A stretch of 64,000 bases of DNA. It comes from Gautieria morchelliformis. Its lineage: Eukaryota; Basidiomycota; Agaricomycetes; Gomphales; Gomphaceae. Where the stretch lies: the NCBI GenBank assembly GCA_015179125.1, contig WHVA01000053.1, forward strand, positions 248,001 through 312,000, written 5' to 3'. The position numbers and the translations under genes are program-made. Below, in pieces: positions 45,616 through 58,840 of this stretch (its first letter is position 1; the number at the start of each line of letters is the position of its first letter). The notes under the pieces were generated by a model that saw only the letters and a program-made list of their open reading frames with translations, did not search any database and was not told where the DNA came from.

Positions 45616-48600
45616 CTAGGGCGCGGAAATGGGGCCAGGCTTATCAAGATATGACTTGTGAAAATCAGAGACGAGGTCAGAGGCGTGATCTAGTTCTGTG
45701 GCAGAAATCCAGGAAGTCTCTTCGTTGGTGTTTTCATAGCCTGCCCACTTGACTAGGTACTGGAGTTGGCAGCGGTATCGTCTGTCGAGCTTGGAATTGA
45801 GAGTTTCTGAGATCTCATATTCCAGCTCTCCGTCAATGATGACTGGTGGAGGTGGAGGTTGTTCTCGATTCGGAATCGTATTCGGAACTGCGGGCTCAAG
45901 CATGGAGACGTGGAATACCGGATGTACTGCGGGCATATTGTCAGGAAGTCTGAGAGTGAAAGAACGACTGCCGGCCTTAGCGATGATCTCGTAAGGGCCA
46001 AGGTATTTTTCAGAGAGCTTCTTCGAGGGACGAGTGGTGAGGAAGTTTTCAGCTTTGACAAAGACTTTGTTGCCTATCTCGAATGCCGGTTGCGGAAGGT
46101 GTTTCCAATCGGCGGAAGTTTGATATCTCTTTTGGGCAGTGGAAATGTTCTCTCGGAGGTGCTGGTGAAGGTCGTTGAGTTCCACAACGAAATCTCAGGC
46201 TCTTGCAGAGGCGAGGTCGTGTTCAGGGTGGATGGCAAGATTCGGGTGGTAGCCCTTGTTGGCGTAGAAGGGCGAAATTCTGGTGGTAGCAGAAGACGCA
46301 TTGTTGTAAGCAAATTCCGTGAGCGGAAGGAGGTCGGACCAATTGCTGTGTTGGTAGTTGCAATAGACGCGGAGGTACTGCTCAAGGGTCTGATTAGTAC
46401 GTTCCGTTTGTCCATCACCTTTGGGATGATAACCGGAAGTGAAGTGGAGTTTCATGTCGAGGGCCTTGCTGAGTGTGCAGAAAAGGATGACACGAATTCT
46501 GATCCACGGTTGGAAGTGACATGGGAAGGGATTCCATGCTTGGAAAAGACATGGAGCACACAGAGCTGTGCGGAAGTGATGGTGTTGTAGGTCGGAATGA
46601 AGATGGACTGCTTGGCGAGGCAGTAAACGATAACTAGAATGGTATCATAGCCAGATGACTTAGGAAGTTTCTCAATGAAATCCATGGATATCGAATTCCA
46701 CGGTTGTTCCGGGATCGGAAGTTGCTTCAGAAGGCCATAGGGTTTGTGATGTTGGGGCTTGGCACGCATACAGGTGGTGCATGACTTGCAGTAGTCTTGG
46801 ACCATCGTGTGGAGAAGAGGCCAAGTGTAGGTATGTCGGATTATGTCGAGGGTCTTGTTTTGGCCTTGGTGTCCTGAAGAGCGGGTGATCGTGGCTTTGC
46901 TGGAGTACGCGAAGTCGTAGATCATTGGTGTCTGGAATGTAGATCGGGGACTTGACTTGTACTGGAGAAATCCATCAGAATCGAGGGACCATCCCGGGCT
47001 GGTTGGGTCATCGAGGTGGGTTGTGGAGATGGGGTCGGAACAAAGTGCGGAACAGATGTCGGAGAGACTCGGTGTCCATGATAATCGAGGCGCGGAGTAG
47101 CGGAAATTGCAATGCTGTGGCACGCAGGGATGATGCCAGTTGCTCAGTGGAGAACACTGGGCGGAAATTGTGTGGATTAACGCTGGCATAGTCGCTACTT
47201 CCCTCTTTTGGGTAGACGTCCCAACGTCTAGTGAGCGTGTTGGGTTTTGCTCCGAGCTTTCCAGGGCGGAAGCGGATCACCATGTTGAACTGTGAGAGAT
47301 ATTCAGACCAGTGGACTTGACGGCAAGTCAGAATCTTAGTAGTCACGAAGTACTCAAGGTTTTTATGATCCGTTACAATGTCGATCGGGTAAGTTGGACC
47401 TTCGAGGTAGTGTCTCCAAATTTTGAAGGCTTCGAAAATCGCAAGTAGTTCCTTATTGTGGACATTGTAGTTGAGTTCCGGGGCAGAAAAGGTGCGGGAG
47501 TGAAAGGCGATCGGATGAATTTCTCCGTCGGCAGGGGAAATGATTGACAGGATGGCGGCTAGTGCGTAGTCAGAAGCGTCGGTTTCAAGTACAAGTTGGG
47601 CATCAGGAATCCAGAAACCGAGTATAGGAGCCGTCGTGAAGGCCGCTTTGAGGGCTTCAAATGTGGAACAGCATTCTGGAGTGAAATTCCATGGGGCACC
47701 CTTCCTGGTGAGACGCTGAGCGGAACAGTAATGTCGGAAAAATTATAAATGAATCGCCGGTAAAAGTTGGCGAAGCCAAGGAAAGACTGTACATCCTTAA
47801 CACGTCAGGGTTCCAGCCATTCTTGAATTGCCTTGACTTTGTCCTCTGCCATGGTAAGACCTGTAGGAGAGAGGATGTAGCCTAGGTATTCAACCATGTC
47901 GCGATGCCATTCGCATTTCTCTGCTTTTGCGTAGAGGTGGTGTTTGCGTAGGTGGCGGAGTACTTCGCAGACATGTTCCCAATGTTTTTCTGGTGTGTTG
48001 GAATAGATGAGGATGTTGTCAATATAGACTAGAACGCATACGTTGAGGAGGTTGGAAAATACGTCGTTCATAAATCACTGAAAAGTGGCGGGAGCATTGG
48101 TTAGACCAAAAGGCATGACAACCCACTCAAAAGCACCGTAGTGGGTGCGGAAAGTGGTTTTCCACTCGTCACCTTCACGGATGCGGACAAGGTGATAAGC
48201 GTGCCAGAGGTCAATTTTGGTGTAGATCTTCGCCCTGCAGGAGTGTTGAGGAGGTCGGAAATGCGCGGAAGTGGATATTTGTCCTTCTTAGTGAAGGCGT
48301 TAAGTCCGCAGAAATCGATGCAGAGGCGGAGAGATCCATCCTTCTTCTTGACGAAAAGGACCGGAGCGCCGTGTGGAGACAGTGAAGGGCGGATAAAGCC
48401 CATGTTGAGGTGTTCATCGACGAACTCTCGGAGAGTTTGGAGTTCACTTTGCAAAAGGGAGTAGATTGGTCCAAGGGGCGGAGATGCTCCTTCTTCCAAA
48501 TCTATCTTCAAATCGTAAGGTCGATGTTCAGCAGGTTTATCGGCTTTGGCCTTGTTGAACACGTCTGGGAAGTCACGATATTCTTCCAGAACTGAGCTCA

Positions 48601-49511
48601 TGTCGACCGGAGCAGAAGTCGAGGCAGAACGAGCCTTGACTGAAGCCGAATCGGAAAGGTGAAGCTGGAAACCTGTCGTATCTTCTTGCCGTTGCAATAC
48701 ACGGAAAGCGGTGGTGGAAACGAGCGCAATTCAAGGAGCTTCGAGGGGCGGAGGTGCTAAAGCAGGACCAGAGTGCAGAACTGAATCCGCGAGCGGAGTT
48801 GCAGAAGAGGCTTGAGCCATCTTTGTGGACGACGTCAGAATAGACGGAAGTTGATCCGGGGTACGGAACTGTATCTGACCCAATGCCCAGTTAATCGACG
48901 GATTATAGCGGGTGAGCCAATTGTGTCCTAGTACAATGGAACAGCTAGCATCTAGCGGAGTAACGTAAAACGTAACTTCATGGTTGTCCCCAGTAGCGAA
49001 ATGGATAGACAGGTCCATGACTTGGGAAATTGCCATGTTGGATGACCCGTCGAAAAGGTGGAGCGGAATTGTCGGAATGTTGTGGGTCGGAAGTTTATGT
49101 TTCAAAACAAAGTCGGAATCGAGGAAACAGTGAGTCGAACCAGAGTCGATCAGTGCTGTAAACGGGGGTGTGGAAATTGTGTCAGAAGTAAGCGGAACTG
49201 AGAGGGAGTCAGAGGATGAAAGAGTGTATGCGTTGAGTTTAACCTCGTTAGTCGCACAAATGGGGTCAGGTCAACACAGCCCTCAGCTCGTGTGGAGGCC
49301 GGAGGACTGCTGACTATTTTTTTGCATCCGTAGCAGGAGTCGCTTCGGATTTCTCTTCCATCTTCACGGCGCGGCCCTTGGCCTTAGCAGCGGAAGCGGA
49401 AGCGCGGGTGCAGTCGCGAGCGATGTGACCGCCTTTGCCGCAGACAAGGCAAGGCAAAGGTTGTTGTCCATGCGACGCTGGTAACATTCCACGAGATGTG
49501 TTACTTGGCAC
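45616..49511 (-). pseudogene. Chromovirus (Ty3/gypsy) gag end and pol, decayed
   Basis: In minus-strand order it shows a Gag CCHC knuckle (CLVCGKGGHIARDC, 49430), a retropepsin-like domain (48731-49105, SCSIVLGHNWLTRYNPSINW), reverse transcriptase (48697-47805) with [16 protein letters not shown] and VYIDN, RNase H (about 47760-47330), an HHCC and DDE integrase (47000-46195), and an integrase C-terminal plus chromodomain segment (46185-45616) with YLVKWAGYENTNEETSW. The RT active site reads YIDN instead of YIDD. The integrase second Asp is Asn (SNRGSEF). Several frames are shifted and most of gag and the 5' LTR are missing. Both Asp-to-Asn changes are G-to-A on the coding strand. Confidence 0.82.
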
Positions 49512-51356
49512 AGCATGAGCAATGGGGATGTCCTCTTAGACAATGATCAATTCTACAGTGCAAGAAGCACTGAAGCCATGCCTCTCGGGCCACTTTTTGA
49601 GACATCTGATTGCATTTCTGTGAATGGTACATTACTCTAAACACATAAAAAGGCTGTTTTAGAGGTTTTGGAAATAAGCGCCCAAACTGCCAGTTTTTTG
49701 GCTGGGAATTTTCAACTACTGATGCTACTTTATCTCAAGATGCCTCAACCAAATAAAAAATCCACTCAATAACTGTCATATATATGGATATATAGCTTAG
49801 ATAATATTTATCCCCGACTCTCTCCGAAGGAGAGGGAGGGACCTGTCGACCCAGATGTCGGAGCATCCACTTACGCGGATGAATTTGTATTGATTTTATT
49901 GGTCGCTCCATGCTATTCATTTTTCCTCCCTGTGTGTCATTCCCACGTGTTAGCCATTCTATTCCGACACGTCCCGCCTTCATGGGTAGCATAATTGCTG
50001 TCCTTTGCCGGTCCGTGCTGACACGTCCCCGTCACGTGTTTGGGTTTTCCCTCCATTCCTTGCCAGTGTCGCTTCCCTCCCTTCCCCTACACTCCCAGGT
50101 TGTTTATGCTCTCATCCCCTCCTTTGTCTTGCTTGGATGCATACTGTGTGGAATTGGATGAAGTCCACCCATGGCATTCTTCCATTGCATGTAAGTCTTG
50201 GCATCTGTAGCGGCCCAACCTTGGTTTTTTAATAAAATTTTTTGACTTTTGGTTTTTTTTTTGCAGGGGCTCTATTCCATCATTTGCTTACCCGGGGCAG
50301 TTATTCGTGTTGCTTTTATGAAGAAACTTGTCGACGGTGACCACCTTCAAGCTCCCTCCCAATGTGCATCCAGCTGCCGTTCTCAGCTGTGTCTCTGGGG
50401 GGTGGTTTCTCCTGGTTCAACATGCGCACCCTCTTCATATTTTATCCTGTACGCCCCTGTCTTCCCCACTCCTCTTGCACAAAGTCCAGAACATTTCATC
50501 ACGCAAAACCAAAAGCAAATTTTTTTTATTTTTTATTTTTAATAAAATTTATTGGCTTTTGAATTTTTGAGGGGGGTTGAGGCCTGGATTTGCTCTCTTT
50601 TTTTTTTTTACAGTGCAGTTGTTGTCAATGCTGTCCCATTTTCTGTTCCCTCCCACTCTGGTCCTGGCAGCTGTCCTCGCCGGTGTTTCTTGCAGGCCGT
50701 TTACCATGCGTTGATGAGTCCCATTCCCATATGGGTGATAGATCAATTGGCTCATTTTTCCAAATTCAGACTGCATTATCTGTACAACACATTGAATAAA
50801 TAACATTATTATGCAAACCATTTCCATACACACCTGCTTTACCCTTTTCCTTGTACAACTATGTTTCCTTTGACTGTTGATACTGTGCTTTCCACAACGG
50901 TGCAGTCACAGCTTGAATGCACAATTGTTTGTTGGGACAATTTCCTAAATGCAATGATGTTATCCATGAATGCAGGATAACATCCTTCGAAGGCTCCACT
51001 GAGGAACCCATGCCATTTCCCTGCAGTGTTTTGCCTTCCGCAAGTCGTTCTACACGGTCAAGGAATTGAAGTTGTCTATTCACGATTTCCTTCGCTTCTG
51101 CACTGAGATGGTCCTCCACAGACACTGGAAAATCAAACGCAAACTTCAACTTTAATTTTGAAAGTTCTTTCGTCTTTCCTTTAACGCCCTCCTGCCTGGG
51201 CTTTAAACCCCTCACAATGAATGTTCTAAAAATTTACAATTTAATTTGCGGTTTACCCCTGTAAACACGGTAGACATCCGATCTCCCAGGAACCCCACTC
51301 CATTAATAAGCTCTTTTTTTAAACTGAGAGAGTCGGGGACTGAGGCGGCAGCCGCC
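49512..51356. other. Unassigned sequence, repeat-like
   Basis: No recognised gene. Two T-rich segments (50220-50270 and 50515-50570) share TTTAATAAAATTT and CTTTTG words and may be two copies of a small repeat. A minus-strand 118-codon frame (50859-51215) contains a Leu/Lys/Glu-rich region without known relatives. Confidence 0.3.
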
Positions 51357-52614
51357 TGTCAAGATTAGTTTTTAGGTGTTAATATCATGTATTAGTGAAC
51401 ACAGTGAATGCCCAAATAACTTGTGCAAATAGATGTGCCATTCAGCGAATAAGGTGAACCAATAAATGTTCAGAAGATAAGAGGGCTGCCCAAAAGGAGC
51501 TCGCCCTATCTACAGTCGTAGTGAAATGGCCCGTGGCACTTGGTGACATAACGTGCAAGGTGCCACAGAAAGGTTGTTTAAGTAGCAACAATCCTTTCAC
51601 CGGCGAAGGCACTCCTTCAGAGCCATTCGCCGACAGCGCAGAAAATAGTTCGAAGGCTAAGGTAACAAAGGTGAAGTATGAAAACTCACCAGTGGTGCTT
51701 AAGTCCTCCTCTGGTCGAAGATAGGAATCTACAGGAGAGGGCTCAAGATGATGATCACAGTGAGGTCAAGTTTTGCACAAGATAGACGTATGATAATTGA
51801 ACTGGGGAATATACATGCGAATGTAAACTATTTATATCGAATGCCTGTATAATATCAGTGAATAGGAAAGAGGCTGTCATGAGTCAGGGTTGGATAGGGG
51901 TGCACAGTCAGGATACAGAACAGATGAAACACGTATACAATAGAAAGAAGGAGGAGTGCAAATGTGAAACGACGGGGGGAAAAGAGGGCAAAGGCCTCTA
52001 TGTACAAAAACATGCCTTGAGACCTGCATATATGTTACCCTGCACGGACTCTTCCTCTGCTGGGTTGATCCCACATGGTCTACGGTTAGGACACCCCATG
52101 AATGCATTCCAGCCATACAAACACCTAAAGGGGATGAGTCGGGAAGATGATGGGGCCAGTGATGAACCATCACGCCGGGTAGAGGATGTCGATCATGTTT
52201 GATGGTGTGCCTGCTGGCAAATGATGCAAGGAGCGAATGATCGTTCGGCGAATACGGCAAGGGGTGAATGGGGAGAACATAGAGGAGGTGTGGTTGAACG
52301 GAGGGGCGAAGCCAAGCGAACACGGAGGAGGAGTGGTGAAAGGGGAAACAGGGATAGCTGGGTACAAGAAATACACGAGTCGCGACAACCCGGCCATAGG
52401 AACATCCAAGGAGGGTTGAGTTGGGAAGGTGATAGGACCACTGATGAACCACTAAGCCGGATAAAGGGCATTGATCGTGTTTTGATGGCCTGGCTATTGG
52501 TGAATGGTGTGAGTAGCGAATAATCGTTCGGCAAATTCAGCGGAGAGCGAGCAAAGTGAACATAGAAGTGGAGTGATGGAGTTACTGGGTATAAGAAACA
52601 AACGGGTCATGACA
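51357..52614 (+). mobile_element. LTR of the TGTCA...TGACA family (1258 bp)
   Basis: It begins TGTCAAGATTAGTTTTTAGG and ends GGGTCATGACA, matching 60928-62199 over its length. It carries the LTR-borne frame at 51521-51724 (KGCLSSNNPF, SSKAKVTKVKYENSP and SSGRR). No internal region of its own family adjoins it and the immediate 5-nt flanks (CCGCC and CTGCT) differ, so it is probably an old solo LTR or a recombination product. Confidence 0.75.
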
Positions 52615-52726
52615 CTGCTGCCGCTACGATCATAAAATATATCACAATTGAGACAGTTGCCAGCACCTGTAAGGCATGCTTAATCCTAGCCCCAAAGTTC
52701 TTTCTCACAGTCTGCAGCTCCCCCAG

Positions 52727-52940
52727 TGTAAAGATGTCTATCTTAAGCCTTAAGTCACAAGAGCACAACAGAACTTGACCAATATGTGGTATTCTGATGC
52801 TACGTAGTGACAGTGTAAGGGTAAGATGCGATGGGAACCGCTGACCGGTTCCCACGCATAAACTATACAGTGGGTCCCTAAGGGGCCCACTGGGATTATG
52901 TAATAACTAGTATACATGTATGATATCTAGGTTATTTACA
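52727..52940 (-). repeat. 3' LTR of the chromovirus
   Basis: 214 bp, TG...CA. It is preceded on the minus strand by the polypurine tract AGAGGGGAGGG. Its partner is 62928-63141. Confidence 0.92.
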
Positions 52941-52973
52941 CCCTCCCCTCTATAGACAACTATAGGGGACCAA

Positions 52974-54950
52974 CTATGACTCATAGAGGTCATCCATGAT
53001 GGAGTCCTCTAATGTTTCCGACATGATGACATCATCATCATATGGGGCCGGTGGAGCACATGACTCCTCTGGGGGCACCTCCGCATCTGCGGGGGTGGTT
53101 GGGTGAGGCTGTTCTGCCTCACCACTAGCAGTGGTTTCCGCTTGGGTGATGGGGCCTGCATCCTCGCAGAGCATGGCCTCGACGGCCGGATCCTCAGTCT
53201 GGGGAGGGGGCTGGAAGCGCACCAGCTCCTGATCGAGCTGAGCGTGGGTGAGAGGTCGCAGCACTGCGGCCTTCACGTGGCTGGTCTCAAGGACCTTTTG
53301 TTGGCCCTCCCAAGCGGCGGCACTAAATGCTGCGCCAGTGAGGCTGCATTGAACATAGTGTGCAATGCGCATTGCTTTCTCGCAAGTGACCCCAGCATAG
53401 CGGGCCAGCCACCGCGCGATCTCGGCGAGTGGGATGTCAGGGCCAGCTCGGCCCCCCATGGGGTATGGGCCCATGATGGAGAGCCGCAGGCTGGTGCTCT
53501 GCGGTGTCAGGCATTCCCTGGCATCGACGAAGCTCAACCATTGGTCGGTCAAGCCGAACAAGTCGAGAAGTCTCAACTTGAGAGGTGATGCAACCCCTTT
53601 AACACGGGGCGCAAGGGCCTTCAACCACATCCAGATGTCCATGTCGTCTAGGTTGAAGGTTCCATCCATGTTATCACGGATGGCAGACGGGATTCCTTCG
53701 GGGTTGTGTATCCAACCCCTTAGGATGGCGGTGATGTCGTGCGGGGTACTGCCCGCTATCACGAGACAATCCCTTTTAGGATTGCAAGTGCGTTGTTCGC
53801 GCTCGAGGCATTTGAACACGCCGATCATCTCGTGTATGCGCGCGAGTTGCGGCGTTTCTTTCGCCCGCCCTAGGAGCTCAACAAAGTGTGGGTCGTCGAG
53901 CGGGCAGACGCTGTACCATTGAGTATGACACTGCTGGGCCTTCCGTACTGGTCGTGGTAGGAGGCCTGTCTCGGAGATCGGTGGGTCTCCGAGTGGTATG
54001 ATCATCCCCTCCCCTGGGTAGGGAGGGTGAACTGTCCCCACCGGTGGTGGCAGGACCACATGAGGCCCGATGTACTGGGCCTCAACCAGTGCTACCTGCC
54101 GTTGTAGGGCAGGGTCATTGATCGTGTGCGACAGTGACGCCGCCAGGTATGCGCCGATCGAGCTTTCCCTTGCAATGGCTAGCCCATTGATGGTGTTGGG
54201 GGTGCCGCGCAATTTCTTGCGCTTCTTTTTCGGCTGCTCTGCCAGCCGCTGTGCCCTCCCCGGGTCGTACATCTTCCAGACGGAGGAGTTGGACTCCCAT
54301 CCGTCTGGGACGCCGTACACAGCATCAGAAGGCGTGCTCTGCCCCTTTGTCGTCAGGGTCGGAGCCGATAACTGGGATGCTATCCCCGATGTTGCATGTG
54401 CCGGCAAGGGTGCCGTCGCGCGAGGTGATGATGGCCTGGCCACTGGGTCCGTGGCCGTGTCATGGCGCGGCCTTTTTGAGGCTGCGTGGGATAACGTGAG
54501 CTGGAGCTGGGCTGCGCTCAGCTGCTCCTCAAGTCCTTTTATTTTGGCGTGCTCGGCTTCAAGCACATCGTTGTGGTCTTCGACCGCACGTTCCAAATCC
54601 TTGACCTCCTTCTTGAGGTCATGGATGTCCCAGAGGGGCTCCTCCCGCACGTCATGCGCGATGCCTCTCGGGAGCTATCCCCAGGCCACGTCGACGGCTT
54701 CGCCGATGTCTTCATCCCGCAATTTGACCTTGCGAGTGCCTGTCACGGCCCTGAGGTGCGAGGCGTAGTCCATGCACGTGGCACAATCATTGGGGTGAAC
54801 GATCGCCAGGGCGTCTTCCCATCCTATGATCATCCAGTGCTCTTGGTCGACTGGGGCTCGTAGGATGTCTGCGGCCCCCTGTCTTGGGGCCATTGTGTGT
54901 GTTGTGGACGTTGACGCATCAACGTCCATCCCATCTTTGGGGGGCATCAT
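52974..54950 (-). pseudogene. Third ORF of the chromovirus, downstream of pol (about 658 codons, one stop)
   Basis: A minus-strand frame runs from the ATG at 54950 to the stop at 52974 with a single in-frame TAG at 54677-54675. It has an acidic N-terminus, a coiled coil (residues about 105-150, KKEVKDLERAVEDHNDVLEAE), a basic nuclear-signal-like KKKRKKLRGT, then a folded-looking region with CPLDDPHFVELLGRAK, FKCLEREQRTCNPKRDC, STPHDITAILRGWIHNPEG and GPYPMGGRAGPDIPL, and an acidic tail. It has no RT, protease or integrase motif. ORFs of this kind after pol are, as I recall, seen in other mushroom gypsy elements; the function is unknown. Its near-intact state contrasts with the damaged pol. 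Confidence 0.7.
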
Positions 54951-55069
54951 CTTTGTGGGTAGATGATGGTCGTTGCTTCCAAGAAGCGATGCACCCTCAG
55001 AAATATCTGAGGCGAAAATTTAACTGCGCTGTGGCTGGCACGTCACGTGGTATGCATGTGACAGATGCG

Positions 55070-58000
55070 TCTAGCAGCGTCTGGGGAGGTCGCATGGTTT
55101 TCTCACCCCCCAAAGCTCTAGATAGCTATCTAGGGCTTCAAGGTCCTTGCATGACGACATGGGTTCCCATGTCACGTCGCCTAGGGTCCAGTGGACCTGG
55201 AACTCCAGGTACGTCGAGTTTATCCATCAATGTGCAATAATCTTGTCAACGAGCCACTCCTCATCGTCATTTGCTCCAAAGTCATAAAATGACTTGGCCT
55301 CACGACGAGGGAATAATTTGTCGTTGTTAGCCTCGTATCGTCGTATGAGGCTTGAATGTTGAATGAAAGACTGGTGAAATACAATGGCTTTTCAGCTCGT
55401 CAGGAAGTTCAAGGGTCACCATCGAGGCATCGTTGTGAGCCTCGATGACGTGGTACAGTCCAATGTACCACAGGACTAGTTTTCTGGCTCTTCCTTTCGG
55501 GAGAGTTAGGTTCTGGGTCAAGAGGTAGACGCGGTCGTTGGCCGCGTACCTGTCGCTCGCCATACATTTCTTGTTTACATGAAACGTTTGTGTCACTCAA
55601 TGCTCTATGATTGCATCGTGTGCCGCCATCAGGTTCCATCTTGCCTGATGTGTGAACCGGGATACCCCTTTGAACGGGGTGTCTACGGCTATGGGGAGAT
55701 CTATCCGCAGCATATAGCCGTGGTTCAGCTCGAAGGGCGCGAACCCTGTGGTCGCGCTGACGTTGCTGTTGAGGGCGACCTCAACCATCGGGCACTTTAA
55801 TGCCCAATCCTTCTGGTCGTCTCTGATGACCGCGTGCAATATCTGTCCTATCGAGCGGTTTGCCCGCTTGGTTGCTCCATCCGTTTGGGGATGGAAGGCA
55901 GTTGACATGAGGAGCTTAGTCCCCATGAGTCGCTGTAGTTCACGCCAAAAGATCAACATGAACTTTGAGTATCTATCCGAGACAATGGAATCGGGAACCC
56001 CATGGAGTCGAACGATCTCTTTCAGAAACAGCCAGGCTACTCCCTTGGCTGACATGCTCGTCGTTGTTGGGACGAGGTGTACGTGCGATGTTAGTCGGTC
56101 GATGACTACCATCAGGTAGTCACAGTCATTGGATTTGGGCAGGGGCCCCATGAAGTCAATGCCAATCGACTGCCACGGCCTATCCGGAATGGGTAGGCTG
56201 TGTAGTAGGCCTTTGGGCCATTGTGGCCCGGTTTTTGTCATCTGGCACTTCGCGCACGATGTGCAGAATGACTCTATGTCTGGGCTCATGCCTGGCCACC
56301 AATATGACCTTCGAACGTAGTTCGAAGTCTTCAGATGGCCATAGTGACCGACTATCTGATGTGCTTGATTTCGATCAGCCTCCTTCCCCCCTGAAGAACA
56401 GAGCGGGGGACGGCAATGACGTCTCTCTTGAGCTGGTTCTTTGTCCAGATCATCCTGTCTCAGATCCTGAATCTCGGGTGTGTGTCCGGGTATGCCATGA
56501 TCTTCGCGAACATGGCGTCCCTATGGTACGCATCTCGTAAGACCTTGGACAGTTCTATGCCCTGCTCAATGATCCGGCGCAGGGGTGCGCTGTCATTTCC
56601 TGCGGCGATGACTCTGATGTCATCGTCGTCGTCGTCGCGTGATGCGGCGATGCTTGCGGGCTTTTGTGAGCCCTCGTTTGATGCGGCGGATTCCATTATT
56701 CTCGCCTCTGTCTTCTCCGCGAGGCGTTTAGACCGTCTCGTCGCCGCTGCTCACAGCTCAATATAACGGTCAGTGGGCAAATAACTCACCGTCCGGGTCT
56801 AAACGCGCGTCTGCGTTCACGAAGACGTGATCCGGGTGAGTGTCATCACTCATGTCACTCTCGTAGTAGCACGACAGGCAGTCTGCTACCTTGTTCTCTA
56901 CACCGTCAACATGTACGGTGTTGAAATTGAACCGTGAGAGAAACTCCCACCATCTGACCTGGCGGTCAGATAGGCTCTTTTGGGTCTCGAAGTATTCGAG
57001 CCCTTTGTGGTCTGTGATGAGGGTGAACCTCTGTCCTAGCAGCTTGTCCTCCCATTTCATGAGAGCCTCGAGCACCACGATTGTCTCATGCTCGTGAGTC
57101 CAGTAGTGTTGCTGAGCAACACTGAACTTCTTTGACAAGAAGCCGGCAGGCCGACAGGTTTTCCAGTCGGGGCCTTGGCCGTGGACCACACCGACACCGG
57201 CTTTTGACCCATCGGTGATCACCCAGATCGGCTCTGGGCACCATGCATCTATTGGACGCAGGATCAGGGCCTTACAGGCCAATGCCTTAATGCTTTGCCA
57301 GCATTTGTCTAGTAGTGGCATCCATTCGAATGGATGGTTATTACGCGCACAGCCCGATAGTGGGGTGGTATATGCACTAACATCTGGCATGTAGTGTGCC
57401 AGATACTGTACCAGCCCGAGGAAACGCTGGATGTCGTTGAACGTCCGTGGCCTGCGCCACTCGCGGATGCGTTGCATCTTATCCTCGTCAGCATGTACTC
57501 CTTGGCCATCGATGATGTGGCCAAGACACTCCATTCGGATGGAATAGAGGTCCACCTTTTTCTTGCTTAGAAAAAGGTGGTTCTTCCTCAGTCTGTCAAA
57601 GACAATATAGAGGTGCTCTTCATGCTCTTATATCGAGAGCGAGAATATGAAGATGTCCTCCATGTATACATGGACGAAGCGACCGATGCAGTCGCAGAAA
57701 ATGGCTGTCATCAGCCATTGGAACGTTGATGGGGTGTTGCAGTCTCCCATCTGTATCACTTGGCTCCTAGATGTGCAAAGGATCGTGGCACAGGCAGTCT
57801 TTGCTACGTGATCTGGATGAATCTGGATCTGCTCGTATGCTTCCAACATATCGAGTTTTGTTTGATACCAACAGTGAGCCATGTCGCTGTGGATGATATC
57901 TTGATCCGGGAAGGGCATGACGTCCTTCACCATGTTCTCGTTCTGCTGGCGCAGATCAAAGATGGTTCATAATGTACCGTTCTTTTTCGGCACACACAGC

Positions 58001-58840
58001 ATGAGTACAGCCTGCTGCGCAACTGCCGGGATCCACCACTTTGCAATGTTCGGGGCACTTCGGTAGTCAATACCGCATGTGTTTGTTGGGATCGATGAGG
58101 TTGATCTCATGGTTGATCTCCAGTAGTGGCGGGAGTTCTAATGGAATTCCACTGACTAGGTCAGTGATTCGTTCCATCCATTCCTCGCGGAGGCGAGGAA
58201 GGTCATCATCCATGAGGATGATGGTGGTGGCTGGCTTAGAAGCCATTAGGCACTGTGTGCATCTATTAGGTCCCGTGGCGCGCGGAAGCGCTCTGCTTTT
58301 TCCCATCGCTTTCACCGTTAGGTGAGAGCGCCTCTCCTTATGATTGTAGGGCGAGTTCGAGGACGAGTCGTTCCACAACTCATCCTGCTGGCTTCAATGA
58401 GCGAGGCTAGGCTTCGGTGCCCGGGTGATTCTGCTCACCCGTGGCCCCTTGTCCTCGTTCGTCGATCCATCATCGTCGAACGAGACCTTGCCCATGGGGA
58501 TTACTTCGTTCCCCTTGCGGATAGTCCCTGGGCTCGAGAAGTCCAGGGTTATGCCAAATCTCCTTAGGAACGGTGTCCCTAAGATTGTGTCGTAATATTC
58601 GTCATATGTTTCACAACCAAATTTAATGGTCGTGTTCGTTCCATAGTTGATCATGGAATGGCTGCCTATGAAGGCTAGCTGCAGCGTAATTGGCTGTTCC
58701 AGGGAGAATGTCTTCATCTCTGTAGCTCGTGTGAATTCAGGGGATAGTAGTACCCCTTCACTGCTGCTATCTAGCAGGCAGTGGGCTTTTACGCCGTTTA
58801 TTTCCCAGTTCCCAGTACCCTGACAGGGTACGGTTCTCAC
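55070..58840 (-). pseudogene. Chromovirus pol: protease, RT, RNase H, integrase, chromodomain
   Basis: In order: protease (58840-58394) with LLDSSSEGVLLSPEF, where the active-site D-S-G reads D-S-S; RT (58378-57560) with SKLDM-like TKLDMLEAYEQ, QMGDCNTPSTFQ and VHVYMEDIFIFS, where YxDD reads YMED; RNase H (57555-56770) with WVITDGSKAGVG and ITDHKGLEYF; and integrase (56290-55600) with DFMGPLP, SIVSDRYSKF and TDGATKRANR, where the catalytic Glu reads Lys. The C-terminal part (55596-55070) contains a chromodomain-like EEWLVDKIIAH, then FQVHWTLGDVTWEP after a TGA. Several frames change. Chromodomains direct insertion toward marked chromatin. The enzyme set cannot be active in this copy. Confidence 0.85.

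Noticed and set aside
53103..54863. Plus-strand open frames opposite the third chromovirus ORF
   Set aside because: Antisense shadows; the minus-strand ORF is longer, has ordered composition and fits the element layout.
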